Assembly (NCBI GenBank): GCA_904420055.1
Contig: CAJFTV010000148.1
Location: forward strand, 1-15,365
Direction: 5' to 3'
Source of the DNA: Candidatus Alloscillospira gallinarum
Lineage (GTDB): Bacteria; Bacillota; Clostridia; Oscillospirales; Oscillospiraceae
Length of the DNA stretch: 15,365 nt
Positions 5,824 through 13,010 of the stretch are shown piece by piece. Position 1 is the first letter of the stretch. Each line of letters starts with the position of its first letter. The notes under the pieces are model-generated. The model made no database searches. It saw only the letters and a program-made list of their open reading frames with translations, and had not been told where the DNA came from. The position numbers were made by a program, and so were the translations under genes.

Positions 5824-6534
5824 ATGGATAATATCTTAAATGAAATAGAGTCACAGCTTGGGCTGGAGCTGCCGGAGACGGCGGCTCCGGCATTTCGCCG
5901 TTACAGAGAATTTTTAGAGGAAAAAAACAAGGTCATGAATTTGACGGGAATAACCGGGGAAACGGAAGTGTATACTCTGCATTTTGCCGACTCCCTCGCC
6001 CTGCTTGCAGAGTGCGATTTTAAGGATAAAAGCGTCATCGACGTGGGTACAGGCGCCGGTTTTCCGGGGCTTCCAATAAAAATAGCCGAGCCCACGGTTT
6101 CCCTCACACTTTTGGACGCACAGCAGAAAAGGATAAATTTTTTAAGGGAGCTGTGCGAAAATACCGGTATAACCGGTGTCAAGTGTCTCCACGCCAGAGC
6201 AGAAGAGGCGGCGTTTTTGAAGGACATGCGTGAGCAGTATGACGCCGGAGTGTCAAGAGCTGTAGCAAGGCTCAACGTGCTGTGTGAGTTTGTAATGCCG
6301 TTTGTAAAGCCCGGGGGTGTGTTTATTGCCATGAAGGGCACGGACAGCGACGAGGAGATAAGAGAGGCGGAAAACGCTGTACATAAGCTCGGAGGGAAGA
6401 TTGTGAAGATTGCAGATTATACCGTAGCCTGTACAGACATACGGCACAGGCTTGTTATAATTGGAAAGACCGGCAACACCCCCTCAGGATACCCGAGAAG
6501 ATTTGCAAAAATTCAGAAGGCACCTATAAAATAA
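5824..6534 (+). CDS. rsmG: 16S rRNA (guanine-527-N7) methyltransferase RsmG (GidB)
   Basis: RsmG uses S-adenosylmethionine to methylate N7 of G527 in 16S rRNA; loss gives low-level streptomycin resistance in other bacteria. The 236-residue product shows NKVMNLTGIT at 35-44, HFADSL at 53-58, the SAM-binding loop VIDVGTGAGFPGLPIKIAEP at 71-90, SRAVARL at 144-150, and the C-terminal YPRRFAKIQKAPIK at 223-236, all typical. The ATG at 5824 has AGGAG at 5812-5816, with a spacing of 7. The gap to serS is 40 nt with no terminator, so it is likely in the same operon. In most Firmicutes rsmG sits upstream of parA next to mnmG; here it lies downstream of serS and is followed by parS. Confidence 0.96.
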   Translation: MDNILNEIESQLGLELPETAAPAFRRYREFLEEKNKVMNLTGITGETEVYTLHFADSLALLAECDFKDKSVIDVGTGAGFPGLPIKIAEPTVSLTLLDAQQKRINFLRELCENTGITGVKCLHARAEEAAFLKDMREQYDAGVSRAVARLNVLCEFVMPFVKPGGVFIAMKGTDSDEEIREAENAVHKLGGKIVKIADYTVACTDIRHRLVIIGKTGNTPSGYPRRFAKIQKAPIK

Positions 6535-6559
6535 CAGTTTTTTATCCGTAAAACCGGAA

Positions 6560-6575
6560 TGTTTCACGTGAAACA
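6560..6575. promoter_or_regulatory. parS: parS centromere site 2
   Basis: TGTTTCACGTGAAACA is the second exact match to the 16-bp parS consensus, centred in a 20-bp perfect palindrome (6558-6577) just after rsmG. It is 4,298 bp from site 1. The palindrome is followed by TTTTG, so it could also weakly terminate rsmG transcription. Confidence 0.97.
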
Positions 6576-6590
6576 TTTTGTCAGAAAAAT

Positions 6591-6598
6591 GTGAAACA
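6591..6598. promoter_or_regulatory. parS half-site
   Basis: GTGAAACA, the right half of parS, recurs 15 bp after site 2. Its left half is degenerate (AGAAAAAT instead of TGTTTCAC). It may be an accidental or decayed copy. Eight-base matches are not rare, but the closeness to a true site is notable. Confidence 0.3.
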
Positions 6599-6665
6599 GC
6601 AGTATTTCTGCGGCATTAAAAGAATAAGCAACAACTCTATTAAAATTTACTTGCATATACATATA

Positions 6666-6688
6666 CCCCGGGGCAGCCTGCTCCGGGG
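6666..6688 (+). other. GC-rich hairpin in the mfd leader
   Basis: CCCCGGGGC (6666-6674) pairs with GCTCCGGGG (6680-6688), giving 9 bp with one G-U pair and a 5-nt loop. No T-run follows, so it is not a normal terminator. It ends 19 nt before the mfd ribosome binding site and could affect mRNA stability or translation. I see no clear sigma-A promoter between parS site 2 and mfd. Confidence 0.45.
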
Positions 6689-6707
6689 CATTGGGACGTT
6701 CTGCAAA

Positions 6708-6713
6708 AAGGAG
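6708..6713 (+). promoter_or_regulatory. Ribosome binding site that fixes the mfd start
   Basis: AAGGAG ends at 6713, which is also the first base of an in-frame GTG (6713-6715), so that GTG cannot be served by it. The in-frame TTG at 6722 is 8 nt downstream, an ideal distance. The TTG is therefore the likely start. Confidence 0.75.
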
Positions 6714-6721
6714 TGAAAAAG

Positions 6722-9700
6722 TTGAAGGAGATAGTCAAGGCCCTTTTGGGAGAAGATGAACTGAAAGGCATAATAGAAGGGCTTGACATGGGAAAAAGCC
6801 CCGCGGTGGTGTCTGGTCTCGGCCCTGTACACAGGGCGCACCTTATGGCGCTTTTAATGGAGAGTACTGGTCTTCCGGTCTGCACCGTATGCTCTGACGA
6901 CGGCGAGGCGCGCCGTTTTGCCGGAGATATTGCCGGCTTCACTGGAAAAACGCCTGTACTTATAACAGAGCGCGACTTTGTATTTTATAACGTGGAGGGA
7001 GTGTCCCGCCAGGGGGAGCACGGGAGAATTAATGCGCTTTATAAGCTTTTAAACGGCGCAAATCCCGTAGTTGCCACAATAGACGGCATATGCCAGAGAA
7101 CAATGCCCCCCAGGATTATGAAAGAATTATCTCTTGAAATAGAGATGAACTCCAGTTTTCCGCCGGAAAAACTCACGGAAATACTAATATCCGGCGGCTA
7201 CAGCCGCTGTCAGCAGGTTGAGGGGCCGGGACAGTTTGCTTTAAGGGGCGGAATACTGGATTTTTACTCACCGGCACAGGAATATCCTGTAAGAATAGAG
7301 TTCTGGGGCGATGAAATTGACTCCATGAGCTTTTTTGACCCGTCGACTCAGCGGAGGACAGAGGTGATAGAAAAGGCGGTAATACTTCCAGCATGTGAGG
7401 TACTGCCGGATATGTATTCCGGTGTCTCTGGAAGCGGAGCGAAAGGACTTGCGGGACAGATAAGGGAGCTGTATACCCGCCTGTCAAAGAAAAAGAACAG
7501 AAATGAAAAGCTTTTGGAGAATTTAACTGCCGACATTGACCGGCTTGAAAACGGGAGGGGCCTGCCCTCCGCCGACAAGTATGCGGAGCTTATATATGAG
7601 GAAATGACCTCGGCTGCGGACTATCTGCCGCCGGAGACAGTTATATTCATGTGCGAGCCGGCCCGCTGCGGCGACAGGATTAAAAATTATGACATGCAAA
7701 TGAGCCAGGACGTTACCGCGCTTATGGAGGCGGGAGCTCTTGAGGCGTCGCTTGTGCGGTTTTATTACGGCTGGGACGAGATATGCGCAAGGTTCGCGGA
7801 CCACATTTTTGTGATGTCGGACAATTTTACCGGCTCAAGCTATCCGGTGCGGCCTAAAGCCATGGGAAATCTCCGGGCAAAGCAGTTACCCTCTTACGGC
7901 GGGAGCATAGAGACCGCAAAGGGCGATATCGCCTATTACATGAGTTCCGGCTACAGGGTGGCGGTGCTGTGCGGGGACAGCCGCCGGGGGGAAATACTGC
8001 AAAATTATCTGAAGGAAAACGGTATTGATGCAGGCGTGGATTTAAAGCTGAGAGAGCTGCCTGAACCAGGAACATGTGTGATATCTGTTGGAAGTCTCTC
8101 TGCCGGCGTTGAATATCCGGGGATAAAGCTCGCAGTTATAACTGAGGGACAGATTGTTCAGACCTCTCACTCAAAGCGGAAAAAGGCGGCAAAGAGCTCA
8201 CGGCAGCGCATTGCAAGCTACACAGACCTTGCCCCCGGGGACCTTGTGGTTCACGAACAGTACGGAATAGGACGGTTTGTAGGCATATTTAAGATGCCGG
8301 TGGACGGGGTTGAGAAGGACTACATAAAAATATCCTATGCCGGCACCGACAGCCTGTATGTGCCGGCTACCAGTCTCGACCTCGTGTCGAAATACATCGG
8401 CGGCGGAGAGGACGCACCTGTAAAGCTCTCCAAGATGGGCGGAACAGATTGGGTGCGGGCAAAATCCCGGGCAAAGGGCGCGGCAAAGGAGATGGCAAAA
8501 GAGCTTATTGCCCTTTATGCCCAGCGCCAGAAGGTAAAGGGGTTTGCCTTTGCGCCTGACACGGTGTGGCAGGACGAGTTTGAGGCCTCCTTTGGCTATC
8601 AGGAAACTGAGGATCAGCTCAGGTGTATAAGTGAAATTAAATCGGATATGGAGCGGCCCGTGCCAATGGACAGACTTCTCTGCGGAGATGTGGGCTACGG
8701 CAAAACGGAGGTGGCGCTCCGGGCAGTTATGAAATGCATAATGAGCGGAAAGCAGGCGGCAATACTTGTGCCGACTACGGTCCTTGCCCAGCAGCACTAT
8801 GTGACAATATTAAAGCGTTTTGCGGATTTTCCAGTGAAGGCCGATATTCTGAGCCGTTTCAGGACGCCTGCACAGGTAAAAAAGACAATAAAGGATATGG
8901 AAAGCGGTGCGGTTGACGTCGTTGTGGGCACTCACAGGCTTCTGCAAAAGGATATAAAGTTCAAGGATTTGGGTCTTTTAATTGTGGACGAGGAGCAGCG
9001 CTTCGGCGTAAGCCACAAGGAAGCCCTGAAGGAGCTTACAAAAAACGTGGACGTCCTGACGCTGTCGGCAACCCCAATACCGAGAACGCTGAATATGGCG
9101 CTGTCCGGCATAAGGGACATGTCCACAATAGAAGAACCGCCGAAAAACCGCCAGCCGGTGCAGACGTATGTGCTGGAGCACGACTGGGGGATTTTGTGCG
9201 ACGCCATGCGCCGGGAGCTTGGACGCGGCGGACAGGTATACTATATCCACAACAGAATTGAGAATATTCAGAGCGTGGCCTCACGTATTTCCCAGATGAT
9301 GGAGGGGGCCGCGGTGGCAGTGGCACACGGCAGAATGGACGAGGAGCATTTAAGCGAGGTAATGGAGCGTCTTGCCGACGGAGATATTCAGATACTCGTC
9401 TGTACTACCATAATAGAGACAGGCATTGACATACCAAATGTAAACACACTTATAATTGAGGACGCGGACAAGATGGGCCTTGCCCAGCTGCACCAGATAA
9501 GGGGCAGAGTGGGGCGCAGCCCCAGGCGGGCCTTTGCATATCTGACTTTCAGAAAGGGAAAGGTGCTGTCCGAGATTGCTGAAAAACGCCTTTCCGCCAT
9601 AAGAGAGTTTGCAGAATTTAACTCCGGATTTAAAATTGCCATGCGTGACCTGGAGATTAGGGGCGCAGGTAACCTGCTGGGCGCGGAGCAGTCCGGACAT

Positions 9701-10228
9701 ATGATGAGTGTTGGATACGACATGTATTTAAAGCTTTTGGAGGAGGCTGTTTTGGAGGAAAAGGGCGAAAAGACCGAGCACCGGACGGAGTGCTCTGCGG
9801 ACCTAACCGTCTCGGCCAATATACCGGAAAAATATGTGCCCTCACCGGAACAGCGCATGGACCTGTATCGCCGCATAGCCCTGGTGCGCTCAGAAGAGGA
9901 GGCGGACGAGATGGTGTCCGAGCTCATAGACCGCTTTGGAGACCCGCCGAGAGAGGTTATTGCACTTGTGAATATCGCACTACTCCGGGCAGAGGCCGCA
10001 AAGGCGCATATACCGGATATAAGCCAGAAGGCCGGGTGGCTGCGGTTTAAGCTGGAAGATTTTGACATGGAGAGAATATCCGGACTATATGCGCTTTCAA
10101 AGTATAAGGGCAGACTGAAAATTGAGGCCGGTACAAGTCCCGTTGTAGCGCTGAAAGTTAATTCGGGGAGAGTAATAGACGACGCCATGAACTTTGTCAG
10201 GGATTATACTGCGTGGGGCAAAAAGTAA
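6722..10228 (+). CDS. mfd: Transcription-repair coupling factor Mfd
   Basis: Mfd is a DNA translocase that pushes stalled RNA polymerase off DNA lesions and recruits UvrA to start nucleotide excision repair. With the TTG start the product is 1168 residues, the usual length. Positions below are counted from the upstream in-frame GTG at 6713. The UvrB-like N-terminal module (about 25-320) includes GRINALYKLLNGANPVVATIDG (104-125) and RGGILDFYSP (178-187). The polymerase-interaction domain is about 505-565 (LAPGDLVVHEQYGIGRFVGI). The RecG-like motor has Walker A GDVGYGKT (658-665), DEEQ box (759-762), TLSATPIPRTL (783-793) and motif VI QIRGRVGR (928-935). The C-terminal autoinhibitory domain follows from about 1030. 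All catalytic motifs are intact. The next gene, a PrsA-like foldase, is 88 nt downstream. Confidence 0.97.
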   Translation: MKEIVKALLGEDELKGIIEGLDMGKSPAVVSGLGPVHRAHLMALLMESTGLPVCTVCSDDGEARRFAGDIAGFTGKTPVLITERDFVFYNVEGVSRQGEHGRINALYKLLNGANPVVATIDGICQRTMPPRIMKELSLEIEMNSSFPPEKLTEILISGGYSRCQQVEGPGQFALRGGILDFYSPAQEYPVRIEFWGDEIDSMSFFDPSTQRRTEVIEKAVILPACEVLPDMYSGVSGSGAKGLAGQIRELYTRLSKKKNRNEKLLENLTADIDRLENGRGLPSADKYAELIYEEMTSAADYLPPETVIFMCEPARCGDRIKNYDMQMSQDVTALMEAGALEASLVRFYYGWDEICARFADHIFVMSDNFTGSSYPVRPKAMGNLRAKQLPSYGGSIETAKGDIAYYMSSGYRVAVLCGDSRRGEILQNYLKENGIDAGVDLKLRELPEPGTCVISVGSLSAGVEYPGIKLAVITEGQIVQTSHSKRKKAAKSSRQRIASYTDLAPGDLVVHEQYGIGRFVGIFKMPVDGVEKDYIKISYAGTDSLYVPATSLDLVSKYIGGGEDAPVKLSKMGGTDWVRAKSRAKGAAKEMAKELIALYAQRQKVKGFAFAPDTVWQDEFEASFGYQETEDQLRCISEIKSDMERPVPMDRLLCGDVGYGKTEVALRAVMKCIMSGKQAAILVPTTVLAQQHYVTILKRFADFPVKADILSRFRTPAQVKKTIKDMESGAVDVVVGTHRLLQKDIKFKDLGLLIVDEEQRFGVSHKEALKELTKNVDVLTLSATPIPRTLNMALSGIRDMSTIEEPPKNRQPVQTYVLEHDWGILCDAMRRELGRGGQVYYIHNRIENIQSVASRISQMMEGAAVAVAHGRMDEEHLSEVMERLADGDIQILVCTTIIETGIDIPNVNTLIIEDADKMGLAQLHQIRGRVGRSPRRAFAYLTFRKGKVLSEIAEKRLSAIREFAEFNSGFKIAMRDLEIRGAGNLLGAEQSGHMMSVGYDMYLKLLEEAVLEEKGEKTEHRTECSADLTVSANIPEKYVPSPEQRMDLYRRIALVRSEEEADEMVSELIDRFGDPPREVIALVNIALLRAEAAKAHIPDISQKAGWLRFKLEDFDMERISGLYALSKYKGRLKIEAGTSPVVALKVNSGRVIDDAMNFVRDYTAWGKK

Positions 10229-10316
10229 ACAATGCTTTAACAAAATGCGGCTTATGTTGAAAAAACGGCAGAATGGTGGTAGTGTTAAGTAGTATTTCTA
10301 TAACGGAGGTCTTTAA

Positions 10317-11417
10317 ATGGCGGTTAAAAAAATCATTGCTGTATTTCTGTGTGCGGCGATGTCGGTTGGCCTGCTTGCGGGCTGCGGCAAGGAAAATGAC
10401 ACCCAGGAAGACAGCGAAAGAGGAAAGCTTATGATGACGGTGGACGCCACCGAGATATATGAGGACTATTTCGAATATTTTTATAATTATTATAAGACAA
10501 ACCTTGAAAACAGCTATGGTGAAATTACCGACTGGTCCGAGGAGATAAGCGACGGGTATACATATCAGCAGTACGTGGTGGACGCCACCACAAACTGGTT
10601 TATCTACTCTGAGGCTGTGCGCGTACAGTCCAACCGCCTCGGTGTGGGCTTTAATGAAGAGGACCAGGCCGCGTTGGACGAGGACTGGAATTCGGTCTGT
10701 GAGCAAAACGGCGGTGAGGAGGAGTTTCTCCAATATCTTGAAGAACAGCACTGTACAAAGGAGCTGTATGATTATATAAGCAGTACAGACCTTATTGCCC
10801 AAAAGTGCTTTAATGCAATGTACGGTGAAAATGGTGAAAATGTCTCTGATGAGGACTGTGCAGAGCACACCGCAGATGACGGATATCTGATGGCAAAGCA
10901 CATATTAATCCTCACAACAGAGACTGACGAAGAGGGCAACAGTGTTTCTCTTTCAGATGAAGAAAAAGCGCAGCGCCTTCAAAAAGCGGAGAGCATTCTC
11001 TCACAGCTTGACCAGTGTACTACAACAGAAGAGCTCTATACACGTTTTGATGAGCTCATGAACGAGTACAGCGAGGACACCGGCCTTGCGAATTTCCCTG
11101 ACGGATACCTGTTCCAGGAGGGAGATATGGTGACAGAGTTCTATGAGGGTACACTGGCCCTGGACGAGGGTGAGTACAGCGGAATTGTGGAGACAAGCTA
11201 CGGTTATCACATAATCCTGCGCATTCCAATGAATTACGATGTAATACCTATGGCCTACAGCAGCTATATGGCTTATGGCTATAATTACACTCTCAGATAT
11301 ATAGTGGCCGAGGACATGTTTAACTCCAACGCGAATACATGGCTTGATACTGTTGACGTGACATACACAGACGCCTATAACGAGATAGATTTAAATTCCT
11401 ATTTTGCAGTTGGATAA
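10317..11417 (+). CDS. PrsA/PpiC-type peptidyl-prolyl isomerase lipoprotein
   Basis: This is an extracytoplasmic foldase, lipid-anchored to the outer face of the membrane and thought to help secreted proteins fold. The 366-residue precursor has a lysine-led signal peptide and the lipobox LLAGC, with Cys23 as the lipidated residue. A very acidic helical chaperone-like region (about 35-185) follows. A parvulin domain spans about 192-304, from LMAKHILILT to YGYHIILR, with an unusually long acidic insertion after its first strand (TETDEEGNSVSLSDEEKAQ). A Tyr-rich tail (about 308-366) resumes the chaperone part, as in PrsA/SurA folds. The ATG at 10317 has GGAGG at 10305-10309. A weak promoter candidate (TTGAAA at 10257-10262, poor -10) lies in the 88-nt gap. 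mfd followed by such a foldase is a common clostridial pair. It could equally be called SurA-like; the parvulin assignment is firm. Confidence 0.88.
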   Translation: MAVKKIIAVFLCAAMSVGLLAGCGKENDTQEDSERGKLMMTVDATEIYEDYFEYFYNYYKTNLENSYGEITDWSEEISDGYTYQQYVVDATTNWFIYSEAVRVQSNRLGVGFNEEDQAALDEDWNSVCEQNGGEEEFLQYLEEQHCTKELYDYISSTDLIAQKCFNAMYGENGENVSDEDCAEHTADDGYLMAKHILILTTETDEEGNSVSLSDEEKAQRLQKAESILSQLDQCTTTEELYTRFDELMNEYSEDTGLANFPDGYLFQEGDMVTEFYEGTLALDEGEYSGIVETSYGYHIILRIPMNYDVIPMAYSSYMAYGYNYTLRYIVAEDMFNSNANTWLDTVDVTYTDAYNEIDLNSYFAVG

Positions 11418-11441
11418 ATATTATGTAAACTAAATACTGAG

Positions 11442-11482
11442 TATAGGGTTTCCTTCTCAATCAAGGAAACCCTATATTTTTT
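11442..11482 (+). terminator. Rho-independent terminator after the PpiC lipoprotein gene
   Basis: A perfect 14-bp stem (11442-11455 with 11463-11476, arms TATAGGGTTTCCTT and its complement) has a 7-nt loop, followed by six Ts (11477-11482) and then GTTTT. It cleanly separates the mfd-foldase unit from the spore germination operon. Confidence 0.95.
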
Positions 11483-11491
11483 GTTTTACAT

Positions 11492-11521
11492 GTATTCTCC
11501 TTTAAAAAGCCGGGGATAATA
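11492..11521 (+). promoter_or_regulatory. Forespore-type (sigma-F/sigma-G) promoter of the ger operon
   Basis: GTATT (11492-11496, 4 of 5 to GYATA) is followed after exactly 15 nt by GGGGATAATA (11512-11521), which fits the Bacillus sigma-F -10 pattern GGNNANAHTR at every defined position. Read as sigma-G, GATAATA matches CATNHTA at 6 of 7 with an 18-nt spacer. The predicted start near 11528 lies just before the ribosome binding site. GerA-type operons are known to be expressed in the forespore. Confidence 0.65.
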
Positions 11522-11540
11522 TGGCAAAAGAGGTGAAGGT

Positions 11541-13010
11541 ATGGAAAAGGAAGAGACTCGCGTTTCTCTGAAAGGGATTAAAGACAGCTTTTCTGGCTGT
11601 TATGACTATACAGAGCGCAGAATGTCCCTTGGCGGAGAGGGCGGCATAGAGGCCACGGTATGCTTTTTGGACGGTCTTGTGTCAGGCGAGGCAATAGCCA
11701 GAGAGGTTATAAAGCCTGCCACAAATGAGACGCGCTTCGGCGGAGTAAGCCTGCAGAGCCGGGCAATTGAGCTGTTTATGAGCGGCGTTGTGTACTCCAG
11801 CACTGCAAAGCTGTGCACCGGGCTGAATGAGACAATAGAGTATATGCTGGCGGGGTTTTGCGCCGTTGTGTTTGACAAAGCCGGGGCAGCAGTGACGTTT
11901 GAGGTAAAGTCGCCAGTTGGCAGGGCTGTCACCGAACCAAAAGAGGAAAAGGTGATAAAGGGTGCGAAAGATGTGTTTGTTGAAATTTTAAAGACAAACA
12001 CCATGCTTGTGCGCAGAAAGATAAAGAGCAGCAGTTTAAAATTCAAACAGGTTTATATAGGTGAACAGGCAAAGACTATGGCGGTTATTGTGTACATGGA
12101 GGACTATACCGACATGGACCTTGTAATAGAGATGGAAAAGCGCCTTGCAAAGCCCCAGACGGACATTGTGCTGTCGGCGTCCAGCATTGAGGAATATTTG
12201 GAGGACAGGCCAAAAACCCCGTTTCCGCAGATGCTGAGGACAGAGCGGCCCGACAGGTTTTGCATGAATATCTTGGAGGGACGTGTGGGTTTAATAGTCG
12301 ACGGACTTCCAATGGGATATTTGGCTCCGGGAACTTTTTCGCAGTTTTATAAGGTGCCGGAGGATATAGCAAACCATTTTGTCGTGGCGTCGATAATGAA
12401 TGTAATGCGGTATATAGCTCTTGTAATAACGGTGCTTTTGCCGGCGTTTTATGTGGCAGTGGCAATGTATCATCAGGAGATGCTGCCAACAAGGCTGCTT
12501 CTGTCCATAATAAACAGCCGGCAGGCGGTGCCGTTTCCTGCGGCGCTCGAGATAATTGCCATGCTGGCGGCTTTTGAGCTGTTACAGGAGGCGGGCCTCA
12601 GAATGCCCAGCACAATTGGAACGACAGTGTCAATTCTGGGCGCCCTGATAGTCGGGCAGGCAGCGGTGGACGCAAAGGTGGTGTCACCTATTGTTGTGAT
12701 TGTAATTGCTCTCGCAGGTATAGCGGGATACACCGTACCGGACCAGGACATGAGCGCGGCCCTCAGGGTATTTCGGTTTCTGTTTGTGCTTGCGGCTATA
12801 GTCGGGGGACTTTACGGACTTGTACTTGCCGGAGTTCTGCTGATATGTCACATGTGTTCAATCGAGAGCTTTGGCATTTCGTATATGGAGCCATTTTCCG
12901 GTGACAAATGGCGCGACAAGCTCCGTGCCTTTCTGCGCCTGCCGGTGAGGAGTACCAAGCACCTAAAACCGGAACTTGACCCGGAAAGAAAGGAGGATGA
13001 GAGTGACTGA
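11541..13010 (+). CDS. Spore germinant receptor A subunit (GerAA family)
   Basis: This is the A subunit of a GerA-type germinant receptor in the spore inner membrane, which forms a nutrient-gated complex with the B and C subunits. The 489-residue protein has a soluble N-terminal half (about 1-285) with two related subdomains. A membrane half follows, with hydrophobic spans near 285-308, 333-350, 357-375, 380-398 and 409-436. The highly conserved segment PTRLLLSIINSRQAVPFPAALEIIAMLAAFELLQEAGLRMP (about 316-356) and the following TIGTTVSILGALIVGQAAVDAKVVSP are hallmark GerAA sequence. The C-terminal tail is charged. The start at ATG 11541 has AGAGGTGA upstream. It heads a three-gene operon and overlaps the next gene by 8 bp. 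The ligand cannot be told from sequence. Confidence 0.95.
   Translation: MEKEETRVSLKGIKDSFSGCYDYTERRMSLGGEGGIEATVCFLDGLVSGEAIAREVIKPATNETRFGGVSLQSRAIELFMSGVVYSSTAKLCTGLNETIEYMLAGFCAVVFDKAGAAVTFEVKSPVGRAVTEPKEEKVIKGAKDVFVEILKTNTMLVRRKIKSSSLKFKQVYIGEQAKTMAVIVYMEDYTDMDLVIEMEKRLAKPQTDIVLSASSIEEYLEDRPKTPFPQMLRTERPDRFCMNILEGRVGLIVDGLPMGYLAPGTFSQFYKVPEDIANHFVVASIMNVMRYIALVITVLLPAFYVAVAMYHQEMLPTRLLLSIINSRQAVPFPAALEIIAMLAAFELLQEAGLRMPSTIGTTVSILGALIVGQAAVDAKVVSPIVVIVIALAGIAGYTVPDQDMSAALRVFRFLFVLAAIVGGLYGLVLAGVLLICHMCSIESFGISYMEPFSGDKWRDKLRAFLRLPVRSTKHLKPELDPERKEDESD
12991..12996 (+). promoter_or_regulatory. Ribosome binding site that fixes the gerC-type start
   Basis: A perfect AGGAGG directly abuts an in-frame ATG (12997), leaving no spacer for it, but stands 6 nt before an in-frame GTG (13003). 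The GTG is therefore the likely start rather than the ATG or the upstream TTG at 12976. Confidence 0.75.

Noticed and set aside
6666..6688. GC-rich hairpin before mfd considered as a terminator
   Set aside because: No T-run follows the stem on either strand. It is listed as a leader hairpin instead.
8198..8797. Minus-strand open frame (199 codons) inside mfd
   Set aside because: It is complementary to the polymerase-interaction and Walker A regions of Mfd, with a Cys/His-rich low-quality composition typical of a shadow frame.
9244..9252. ATATCCACA in mfd, one mismatch from a DnaA box
   Set aside because: It is isolated, imperfect, within a conserved coding region, and expected by chance in a window of this size.
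9388..10188. Long minus-strand open frame (266 codons) inside mfd
   Set aside because: It is a serine-rich shadow of the coding strand with no ribosome binding site or domain, opposite the conserved helicase and C-terminal region of Mfd.
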